From: Scybalousia_A sp964626385
Lineage (GTDB): Bacteria; Bacteroidota; Bacteroidia; Bacteroidales; P3
Length of the DNA stretch: 19,890 bases
Direction of reading: 5' to 3'
NCBI GenBank assembly: GCA_964626385.1
Contig: CAZVEO010000048.1
Span: 1 to 19,890 of the forward strand
The notes below the pieces were generated by a model, which saw nothing but the letters and a program-made list of their open reading frames with translations, did not search any database and had not been told where the DNA came from. The translations under genes were made by a program, and so were the position numbers. Position 1 is the stretch's first letter; the number at the start of each line of letters is the position of its first letter. Below are positions 12,999-19,890 of this stretch, piece by piece.

Positions 12999-15875
12999 TT
13001 ATACGCTTATATTGAACAAGAAAGAGGTAAAAGTACGCTGTGTTTCATTAACATAACCAACCCTTATACCAACATCCAAAGGAAAGGTAATCTTAAAAAC
13101 ATGTATTTTGGCAACAAGGTCAGAACCAAAAGACCTAAACACCTCTCTATCATAAGAACCCACATTATAAAAAGGTCGGGCTATAAGTCGCTTTATATAT
13201 AGAATACTCTTAATACCTCCATCTGGGTATACTATTGGAAAATTATAAGTTAACAAAAGACCATAGTACTTTTTGGGAAGTATGGTGTACATTCCTCTAA
13301 CAAAATTAACTTCATTTGGAAAATAATAGATATCAGGTGTGTTTTTTTGCAAAGATGCAGTAATAACAAAACTATGATTTCTCCACAATCCGGGTAAGAA
13401 TATTTGACTTGAAGTCGAAAGTATATAAGCATTATCAGAAGTTAGAGTTCGTGTATATTTGGCAGAAGTAATATGCCCCCAACGAGGATATAGGTCGTTG
13501 TTTGCTTGTGAAGCATAGTTAGAAAATTGCAGAGAATAACCCATAGAGTTGAAAAGCGTAATGGGCACTTTTGTTTCATTGTTAAAAATATTTGTCAAAG
13601 AATAATGAAAACCTAAATTCAAATTGTTATAAAAATTTCTATTTACCCATGTAAAAGGCAAAGTTATATCGGATTTAATACTTACTTCGTCAAAGTTAAG
13701 GTTTTTAACAAGATTTGAATCTAAATCTCTACCCACATTACGTGGTCTGAAATTTAAGGTGAAGTCCAAAATAGAAAATAGAGCAGAATAAGTATAATGA
13801 GCAAATAATGTGTTTTTGTCGTTTATATGGTAGTTAAAACCAGCACTAAGCACCGAGGTGGAAAGCAAATTTTGAGACATTATACTTACGCCCCAGCCTA
13901 ATTCTTGCGATTGTATATCCACAAACACAGGTGCCCAAGAGTGTAGGTTGAAACTATGCAAAAACTTATTGTATTTTTTTACTTCAAAAATTGTGTCTTT
14001 TTCTATCATACTTTTTGTCAGCAAAAAATTTTCTTGTTTTTGATTGCTTTGAGTCAAATAAAACAAAGGTGGTGAGGAATTTAAATCATAGTTTTTAGAA
14101 CTGTAAGGCAAAGATACTATACGATAACCATTGGGAGTATAAGTGCTTATAACTATTGTGCTGTCATAGATAAAATAACTGCTAATCCCGTATTCTTCGT
14201 TGGTATGTATTTGAACATCATTGACATTGTCTATATCTATACTTAAGAGTTGGTAGGAATTATTGACATCTTTAATGAAATATAACCTGTTTTCAAAAAT
14301 TTTCAACCTACTTATGTTTGCATAACTTGGTAAAGTAATATCTGTGATTTTCTCTGTATCTTTGTGGTATCTTGCTATGTGTTTGCCGTTTTCGTTGGTA
14401 GAAATAAAAAATACGTCTTTGCTTTTTTTGTCCACCGCAGGATAGGAAAACCCATAGGAATTGGTAAGGTATTTATTTTTTAAGAAGGAGGAGAGTATTC
14501 TTTCGTTTATCGTTCTGTTTTTGGAAAATTTTGCATCAGGCACAATAAGGGCAAGTCTTTGATTGTCTATGCTATCTGTTTCTATGGCTATTAATAATGA
14601 GTCTGCATAATGATAAATAGGGTTAAAGAAAATTGCATTAGAGGTTATTCGTCTATATTTGTCTTGTTTTAAATCATATTCCACTATATCTGAGTAACTT
14701 TCTTGTTGCCAACGTATATTAGGAGAATATTGAGCATAAAGTATGCAAGAATCTTTGTATTCAAAATAAGAATTTTCTAAATAAGGTAGGTATAAGAGTG
14801 TTTTTTCTTCTCTTGGAGTTATACTGACTAATTGTTGTGTTTCAAATTGCGAAGATTTTAATGCAAGTATTGTAGTATCATTGATTTGTATTGGGTTTTT
14901 GTAATGACAATATTCTTTGGTGTCTTTGCCCCATGTTTTTAGCACAGGTGTGTTTAAGGTGTCTTTTCTTTTATTTTGCTCTTGCCATTGAGATTGCATA
15001 AAAGACAAGGTTTCATTGTATAAATCATTGAAACTTAATTTGTTCTCTTTGTTTTTTGTTTTACCAAAGGAAGTTAATCTCCACCAGTTTTTGCCCACAT
15101 TTTCCAAACATTCTCCCCAAATATCTTTGCCATACTTTTCTCTTGCGTATGAAACCATAAAATACCCTAAAGCATACTCGTCCAAAACAAAATCTTTCAT
15201 ACTTCCAAGCAACATTTTATCTGGTTTGTATGTATGTCCCCCCTCAATCATTGCTTTGAAATACATATTATAAAGGGGGTCTTGTCCTCTTCCGGTTGGA
15301 GCAAGAGCAGTTTCTGCAACCACAGCATCTCCTTCCAAAAACCAATATGGCAACCAAATACCGCAAACCGCTCCGGCAATATGTTCCCCAAAAACATTGC
15401 CTAACCATTTGGTCATACCAACATTTAAGGCTTGCATTTGGCAAGAATGTCTATATTCGTGCAGTGCAAGTTGCCAAAAATAAGGATAAGCATAATTGTC
15501 CATAGAAGGAGAAGACCAAAATTCCATACGTTTGGGAGCCCAAACTGACAAGCCATTGCTTTTAGCAGAAGGAGGGTGGAGGAGAATTGGTACTTTGGGA
15601 GTATTGGTGGTTAAACTTTCTGAAATTTTTGGAATTATGGTATCAAGTATTTTTGCCAATTCCTGTGCTTTTGGCTCGTAATAAGAGGGAAAAACTATTT
15701 GAAATTTTTCTGTGTTTATTTGGTTATACTTTATTTCTGTGTGATTGTTGCCACTTACATTATATTGAGAGTAGGAATTAAAAGGTAAGAAAAAAATAAA
15801 AAACATTAAAGTCCCTAATAAAATCAAGGACTTTAATGTTTTAGAAAAGTAAAATAAATCTTGTTTTAATAACAC
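12999..15875 (-). CDS. Predicted outer-membrane metallopeptidase-propeller-barrel protein
   Basis: The 958-aa protein has a signal peptide (about 1-37, long hydrophobic stretch ending SYSQ). Region 1 (about 45-300) carries HEYRH (139-143), a HExxH zinc motif, and WFLEGDAV (E181), where a third glutamate ligand would sit in a gluzincin. Region 2 (about 320-640) has repeated short strand pairs such as ARYHKDTEKITDITL and YFIKDVNNSYQLLSIDID, as in TolB/WD40-type propellers. Region 3 (about 645-958) alternates polar and hydrophobic residues, rich in Tyr, Phe and Asn, and ends in a strand (TSFLFNISV), as in an outer-membrane barrel. I do not recognise a named family. The start is GTG, overlapping the pepD stop by one base (TAGTG), so translation is probably coupled. 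Domain limits are estimates. Confidence 0.8.
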   Translation of the reverse strand: MLLKQDLFYFSKTLKSLILLGTLMFFIFFLPFNSYSQYNVSGNNHTEIKYNQINTEKFQIVFPSYYEPKAQELAKILDTIIPKISESLTTNTPKVPILLHPPSAKSNGLSVWAPKRMEFWSSPSMDNYAYPYFWQLALHEYRHSCQMQALNVGMTKWLGNVFGEHIAGAVCGIWLPYWFLEGDAVVAETALAPTGRGQDPLYNMYFKAMIEGGHTYKPDKMLLGSMKDFVLDEYALGYFMVSYAREKYGKDIWGECLENVGKNWWRLTSFGKTKNKENKLSFNDLYNETLSFMQSQWQEQNKRKDTLNTPVLKTWGKDTKEYCHYKNPIQINDTTILALKSSQFETQQLVSITPREEKTLLYLPYLENSYFEYKDSCILYAQYSPNIRWQQESYSDIVEYDLKQDKYRRITSNAIFFNPIYHYADSLLIAIETDSIDNQRLALIVPDAKFSKNRTINERILSSFLKNKYLTNSYGFSYPAVDKKSKDVFFISTNENGKHIARYHKDTEKITDITLPSYANISRLKIFENRLYFIKDVNNSYQLLSIDIDNVNDVQIHTNEEYGISSYFIYDSTIVISTYTPNGYRIVSLPYSSKNYDLNSSPPLFYLTQSNQKQENFLLTKSMIEKDTIFEVKKYNKFLHSFNLHSWAPVFVDIQSQELGWGVSIMSQNLLSTSVLSAGFNYHINDKNTLFAHYTYSALFSILDFTLNFRPRNVGRDLDSNLVKNLNFDEVSIKSDITLPFTWVNRNFYNNLNLGFHYSLTNIFNNETKVPITLFNSMGYSLQFSNYASQANNDLYPRWGHITSAKYTRTLTSDNAYILSTSSQIFLPGLWRNHSFVITASLQKNTPDIYYFPNEVNFVRGMYTILPKKYYGLLLTYNFPIVYPDGGIKSILYIKRLIARPFYNVGSYDREVFRSFGSDLVAKIHVFKITFPLDVGIRVGYVNETQRTFTSFLFNISV

Positions 15876-17329
15876 TATTTGGTAGGTATGTTTTTAATAG
15901 TTTCAACAAGGAATTTATAAAACAATTCAACAGATTTGATATTAACTCTTTCGTCTGGAGAGTGTGGGTGTTCTATAGTAGGACCGAAACTAATCATATC
16001 CCAATTCTTATACAATCCTCCCATTACTCCACATTCCAAACCAGCATGTATTGCCATTACCTTAGCCTCTTTGTTAAATAGTTTGTGATATAATTCACGC
16101 ATTTCTTTTAAGATAGCAGAGTTCATATTTGGTTTCCAACCAGGGTATTCCCCAGTAAATTCTATTTCATCTCCTGCCAAGTCCACCACACTCTTCATCA
16201 TCATAGATAAATCTTTCTTTTCGCTATCAACGGAAGAACGCAATAGACAACAAATTTTTACTATTCCGTCCTCACTTTTAACAATAGCCAAATTAGAAGA
16301 AGTCTCTACAAGATTTTTCATACTGTCAGACATTCTATATATTCCATTAGGAAGAGCATAAACGGTGTTGATTATTTTTTTAGAACAATACTCTTTCATC
16401 ATATTGCTTGGGTTGGCTGTTGGTTCCAAAGTAATACTAAATTCTTTTTCTGTTTCTGAAAGTTCGTTTTTTATTTCTTTGTATAGTTGTTCTACTATTT
16501 CTTTGGCTTTTGCCACGTTGTTTGTCGGCAAAGTTATAGTAGCTATAGCCTCTCTTGGTATAGCATTACGCATATTACCTCCCTCTATTTCGCAAAGTCT
16601 TACCTCAAGAGATTCCAAAGCCTTTAGTATACGGAATAAAGACTTGTTGGCATTACCTCTTTGAAGTATGATATCCATACCAGAATGTCCTCCTTTAAAT
16701 CCTTTAACAGCAAGGACAAAAGATGACCTGCCTGCTTGAATAGGCTCTATGCCATATTTTAATTTTATGGTAGCATCCACTCCACCAGCACAACCCACAT
16801 AAAGTTCGCCTTCTGTTTCAGAGTCAAGATTAAGAAGTATTTCGCCTTCCAATTCTCCCGCTTGCAGACCAAAAGCACCTGTCATTCCTGTTTCCTCATC
16901 TATGGTAAGCAGGGCTTCCAATGGTCCGTGTTGTAAATTTTCATCTGTCATAATAGCAAGTGCTGCAGCGACTCCAATACCGTTATCGGCTCCTAACGTA
17001 GTACCCTTTGCCCTTACCCATTCTCCATCAATCCAAGGTTGTATAGGGTCTTTTACAAAATCGTGTTCTACATCTGCATTTTTTTGTGGCACCATATCTA
17101 TATGGGCTTGAAGTATCACACCTTTTCTATTTTCCATACCAGCAGTAGCAGGCTTTTTCAATATAATGTTGCCTATCTTATCGGTTTCGCATGCAATATT
17201 GTGTTGTTTTGCATAGTCAATAATTGCTGCTCTTACTTTTTGTTCGTGCTTGCTTGGACGTGGATTAGCACAAAGCATATCAAAATTTTCCCAAACCTTT
17301 TTAGGTTCCAAATTTCTTATTTCACTCAT
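15875..17329 (-). CDS. pepD: Aminoacyl-histidine dipeptidase PepD (M20C)
   Basis: The 484-aa dimetal peptidase hydrolyses Xaa-His dipeptides such as carnosine-like substrates, with broad dipeptide specificity, in the cytoplasm. Metal-site motifs: LQAHIDMVPQ (H76, D78), GADNGIGVA (D115), DEETGMTGA (E145, E146), NLDSETEGE (D169) and GPTIEHPHSPDERV (H456). The length fits PepD (about 485 aa) rather than shorter PepT or CPG2 relatives. No signal peptide is present. The gene starts 14 bp after ispE ends and its TAG overlaps the GTG of the 958-aa gene. Confidence 0.95.
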   Translation of the reverse strand: MSEIRNLEPKKVWENFDMLCANPRPSKHEQKVRAAIIDYAKQHNIACETDKIGNIILKKPATAGMENRKGVILQAHIDMVPQKNADVEHDFVKDPIQPWIDGEWVRAKGTTLGADNGIGVAAALAIMTDENLQHGPLEALLTIDEETGMTGAFGLQAGELEGEILLNLDSETEGELYVGCAGGVDATIKLKYGIEPIQAGRSSFVLAVKGFKGGHSGMDIILQRGNANKSLFRILKALESLEVRLCEIEGGNMRNAIPREAIATITLPTNNVAKAKEIVEQLYKEIKNELSETEKEFSITLEPTANPSNMMKEYCSKKIINTVYALPNGIYRMSDSMKNLVETSSNLAIVKSEDGIVKICCLLRSSVDSEKKDLSMMMKSVVDLAGDEIEFTGEYPGWKPNMNSAILKEMRELYHKLFNKEAKVMAIHAGLECGVMGGLYKNWDMISFGPTIEHPHSPDERVNIKSVELFYKFLVETIKNIPTK

Positions 17330-17343
17330 GGTTGTATGTTTTT

Positions 17344-18186
17344 TTATTTTTTTATCTTTTCTTGATAGACAAATAACTCTTTATTTTTCTTAAATTCTCC
17401 TATATCTTGCTCTTCCTTAAAAATGCCATAGATAGTTGCTCCGCTACCTGACATTTGAGCATATAAGGCTCCCATATCATATAGCATTTGTTTGGTTTGG
17501 CTTAGTATAGAGTATTTTTTTAAAATTCCTTTTTCAAAATCATTTGCTACATAATTTTTCCACTCAGATATGTTTTCTACCTTTAGATTCTTAAGATTAT
17601 AAGGCTCTTTTGTTATATGCACATTGCTATAAGCCTCTTTTGTAGAAATGTTGACATTAGGTTTGATTAGAAGTATATAATAATCTTTTAAAGACAAGGG
17701 AAGTTTCTCTATTTTTTCACCTCTTCCATACACAAAACTTGCTTCATTATCAACAAAAAACATATTGTCCGAACCAAGTATTGAAGCATAATGTTGGAGC
17801 TGCTCTTTTGTTAAATGGAGATTAAATTTAAAATCTGTAAGTTTAAGGCAAAAAGTAGCATCTGCTGAGCCTCCGCCCAAACCTCCAAAACAAGGAATAC
17901 CTTTATTCAAATGTATTTTTACAGGTTTTATTTGCGGAAAATCTTTTTGCAACAAATAAAAAGCCTTCAAAACACTATTGTTTTCATCATTCTGCACCCA
18001 TCCCTCATTTACTCCAAGTCCAGATACAGAAAACTCCGTATTTTTTTTTTCATTATTTACCCTCATTTCCAAAGCATCGCAAAGTCCTATAGGGTAAAAA
18101 ATAGATTCAAGATTATGAAAGCCATCATCTCTTTTGCCCGTAACAAATAGCCCTATGTTTATTTTGCAATTAGGAAAGAATATCAT
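17344..18186 (-). CDS. ispE: 4-diphosphocytidyl-2-C-methyl-D-erythritol kinase IspE
   Basis: The 280-aa GHMP kinase phosphorylates CDP-methylerythritol in the MEP pathway for isoprenoid precursors. Motifs: CKINIGLFVTGKRDDGFH (catalytic K8 and the substrate segment), GGLGGGSADA (101-110, ATP-binding loop), LGSDNMFF (catalytic D140) and SGSGATIYGIF near the C-terminus. Length matches E. coli IspE. A run of ten A (plus-strand T at 18041-18050) encodes about E46-N49 and could be prone to slippage. The gene lies in the middle of the minus-strand operon, 14 bp after hutI. Confidence 0.96.
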   Translation of the reverse strand: MIFFPNCKINIGLFVTGKRDDGFHNLESIFYPIGLCDALEMRVNNEKKNTEFSVSGLGVNEGWVQNDENNSVLKAFYLLQKDFPQIKPVKIHLNKGIPCFGGLGGGSADATFCLKLTDFKFNLHLTKEQLQHYASILGSDNMFFVDNEASFVYGRGEKIEKLPLSLKDYYILLIKPNVNISTKEAYSNVHITKEPYNLKNLKVENISEWKNYVANDFEKGILKKYSILSQTKQMLYDMGALYAQMSGSGATIYGIFKEEQDIGEFKKNKELFVYQEKIKK

Positions 18187-18200
18187 TTTTTTTAATAGTG

Positions 18201-19430
18201 TTAAACTTCTTTTCCATTTAGAAAAGCCTTATATACTTTGTTTTCTCCGTAAGCATATGGCAAATATTCTAATGTAGGTATTTTTTCTGTAATATAGAAA
18301 TTAGCCTTTTTGCCTATGCATATAGAACCCACCGTATCAACAACATCCATAGCATAAGCAGTGTTTATAGTTGTTGCATTGATAGCCTCTTGAGGCAAAA
18401 GCCTATAATTAACACAAGCAAAAGAAAGTATAAGTTGCATATTTCCACTTGGTGAAGAGCCAGGGTTATAGTCAGAACTAAATGCTACAGGCAGACCTGC
18501 TGTTATCATTTTTCTTGCAGGAGCCAAAGGCATATTAAGGAAGAAGGCGGCACCCGGCAAAATTGTAGGCATTGTCATAGAAGCCTTTAAGCATCTTATT
18601 TCCTCTTCGCCCGTATACTCCAAATGGTCTACACTCAAAGCATTGTATTTTACTCCAACTTGTATACCACCCGATGCGGCAAGTTCATTGGCATGTATTT
18701 TTGGTTTCAGTCCTCTTTTTACTCCCTCATAAAGCATTCTATCGGTTTGCTCTACCGTAAAAAATCCTTTATCGCAAAATACATCAATAAAATCTGCCAA
18801 CCCTTCCTCTGCTACTTTCGGAATCATTTCATTTATAATTTTTTCCACAAAAGCCTCTACATTGTTTTTATATTCCAAAGGTATGCCGTGCGCTCCAAGA
18901 AAATTGGCCTTTATTGTCAGAGGAGAATTTTCTTTTAGTCGTCTTATTACTCTAAGCATTTTCAATTCTGCCTCTGTGGTAAAACCGTAGCCAGATTTTA
19001 TTTCTACAGCACCTGTACCATATTTTATTATCTGCTCCAAACGTTGCATTGCATCTTCATACAACTCTTCCTCAGAGGCTTCTTGCAGACGTAAAGCAGA
19101 GTTTATGATACCGCCTCCTCTTTGTGCTATTTCCTCGTATGATAGACCTTTTATCTTGTCAATATATTCTATTTCTCTGCTACCTGCATAAACAAGATGA
19201 GTATGAGAATCACAAAAAGAAGGTAAAACCATTCTATCCGTAGCATCTATTTCTTTATCTGCTATGGGACAACTGTCCATCAAACCAAAATCTTTTATAA
19301 CGTCATCTTCTACAAGCAAAAAGGCATTGTCCACGCAATTTATTTTTGCCATATCCTCTCCACATACAGCTTGACGAGCCTTATCTTCTACTTGAATAAG
19401 ACTTTTTATATTTTTAATAACAGTTCTCAT
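18201..19430 (-). CDS. hutI: Imidazolonepropionase HutI
   Basis: The 409-aa amidohydrolase opens the ring of imidazolone-5-propionate to N-formimino-L-glutamate, the third step of histidine degradation. Motifs: DSHTHLVYAGSRE (H76, H78 metal ligands), GTGAVEIKSGYGF (138-150), FLGAHGIP (177-184), KIHANELAASGG (H246, E249), SVDHLEY (H269) and AFSSDYNPGSSPSGNM (D320). The spread of these motifs and length match the family, with no sign of damage. The other hut genes (hutH, hutU, ftcD) are not in this window. It starts 7 bp after the small lipoprotein gene. Confidence 0.96.
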   Translation of the reverse strand: MRTVIKNIKSLIQVEDKARQAVCGEDMAKINCVDNAFLLVEDDVIKDFGLMDSCPIADKEIDATDRMVLPSFCDSHTHLVYAGSREIEYIDKIKGLSYEEIAQRGGGIINSALRLQEASEEELYEDAMQRLEQIIKYGTGAVEIKSGYGFTTEAELKMLRVIRRLKENSPLTIKANFLGAHGIPLEYKNNVEAFVEKIINEMIPKVAEEGLADFIDVFCDKGFFTVEQTDRMLYEGVKRGLKPKIHANELAASGGIQVGVKYNALSVDHLEYTGEEEIRCLKASMTMPTILPGAAFFLNMPLAPARKMITAGLPVAFSSDYNPGSSPSGNMQLILSFACVNYRLLPQEAINATTINTAYAMDVVDTVGSICIGKKANFYITEKIPTLEYLPYAYGENKVYKAFLNGKEV

Positions 19431-19437
19431 TGTCTTT

Positions 19438-19752
19438 CTATTTATCAGAACAAGTTATGCTACAAGTATCTGCAAACAAAGACCTCCATTTATCTGGTAC
19501 GTCTTGCATTGTTATTTTAGAACATTCCTCGTCCCAATCGGAGAATAGAAAATCTCTTGTTTCACCATTGGTGTAATTATAAGTAGTGTCAACTCTTTCC
19601 TCTCCGGTCTGTTCATCCTGCACAGTTGAGGTTACAGTACCTGTCATTATTTTATCTACAATAGCACACTCGCAATCATCACCACTATTGCAAGAGGAGA
19701 ACACTCCCATGACTCCCATAACTACAGATAATATTGTCAAACGCTTTTTCAT
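19438..19752 (-). CDS. Small Cys-rich lipoprotein of unknown function
   Basis: The 104-aa protein starts at the ATG at 19752, giving MKKRLTILS and a lipobox FSSC (C21); an ATG at 19779 would put the start on the -7 box. After the lipid anchor come an acidic stretch with C27 and C29 (CEC), a Thr-rich segment (36-64), C77 in WDEECSK, and a C-terminal C97-SIT-C101. Five cysteines besides the lipidated one suggest disulfides or metal binding in the periplasm or at the surface. I do not recognise the family. It is the first gene of the hutI-ispE-pepD operon. Confidence 0.75.
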   Translation of the reverse strand: MKKRLTILSVVMGVMGVFSSCNSGDDCECAIVDKIMTGTVTSTVQDEQTGEERVDTTYNYTNGETRDFLFSDWDEECSKITMQDVPDKWRSLFADTCSITCSDK

Positions 19753-19776
19753 CTCTACTACAATATATATTTTTTG

Positions 19777-19807
19777 CAAAGATATAATTTTTTACACTAA
19801 TCACAAA
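19777..19807 (-). promoter_or_regulatory. Consensus promoter for the lipoprotein-hutI-ispE-pepD operon
   Basis: On the minus strand TTTG (19807-19804), exactly 19 nt, then TATCTTTG (19784-19777), a full TTTG-N19-TAnnTTTG match. The lipoprotein start codon is 24 bp downstream of the -7 box, giving a short leader. Gaps in the operon are 7 and 14 bp, 14 bp, and a 1-base overlap, so one promoter can serve all five genes. Confidence 0.75.
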
Positions 19808-19877
19808 AAATCACAGAAAAATTCAAAAGTATACTAAAAAAACGCTAACTCGGTGTAATAAATTGATGACAAAAGTA

Positions 19878-19890
19878 CAGGCACAGCCTG
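19878..19890. repeat. Short GC-rich hairpin at the window edge
   Basis: CAGGC, loop ACA, GCCTG form a perfect 5-bp stem cut off by the window end, in otherwise AT-rich DNA. Positions 19875-19888 (GTACAGGCACAGCC) match 11753-11766 (GTACAGGCAAAGCC) at 13 of 14 bases. The context beyond the edge is unknown. Confidence 0.35.

Noticed and set aside
16365..16664. 99-aa plus-strand reading frame with a hydrophobic start
   Set aside because: It is the complement of pepD coding sequence; no promoter or family sequence of its own.
1..19890. A novel defence, toxin-antitoxin or biosynthetic system
   Set aside because: Nearly all genes are recognisable core functions; the few unknown ones (958-aa barrel protein, two small lipoproteins) lack any feature of such systems.

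Overview
The window looks like a chromosomal segment of a low-GC member of the Bacteroidota, most likely Bacteroidales; I cannot name a genus. The reasons are the repeated Bacteroidota-type -7 promoter element (TAnnTTTG, twice with a TTTG -33 element exactly 19 nt upstream), the lack of strong Shine-Dalgarno sequences, AGA-rich arginine codon use, many lipoprotein signals, and Bacteroidota-type families (RsmI-like methyltransferase without a long C-terminus, M28 glutaminyl cyclotransferase lipoprotein, Rieske-like four-cysteine lipoprotein). Almost all of the DNA is coding. I see no prophage, insertion sequence, CRISPR array or defence island.

Layout. Positions 1-4777 (+) form a phosphate-uptake operon: a small outer-membrane porin, then pstS, pstC, pstA and pstB; no phoU follows. 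A convergent RsmI-like methyltransferase gene (-) abuts pstB with no bases between the stop codons. Positions 5486-5618 are a divergent promoter region. From there a + strand run holds a glutaminyl-peptide cyclotransferase lipoprotein, a Rieske-like lipoprotein, lpxK, a pair of hairpin repeats, gyrB and a MalY/PatB-type C-S lyase. A CAU-anticodon tRNA with its own promoter and terminator follows. On the - strand are rluD-like, then (reading from the right edge inward) a five-gene operon: small Cys-rich lipoprotein, hutI, ispE, pepD, and a 958-aa protein combining a HExxH metallopeptidase region, a likely beta-propeller and a predicted outer-membrane barrel.

How the genes work together. The porin and PstSCAB form a plausible path for phosphate across outer and inner membranes. 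LpxK (lipid A kinase), IspE (isoprenoid precursor synthesis), GyrB, RluD and the tRNA are housekeeping functions. PepD releases histidine from Xaa-His dipeptides and HutI acts in histidine breakdown, so their shared operon has a metabolic theme.

Most of the window is ordinary core genome. The points most worth a second look are the metallopeptidase-propeller-barrel protein, a near-symmetric bidirectional promoter in front of the tRNA, an in-phase A AAA AAA heptamer that would fuse PstA to PstB exactly at the PstB start codon, the histidine-free Rieske-like lipoprotein, and the tandem hairpin repeats between lpxK and gyrB.
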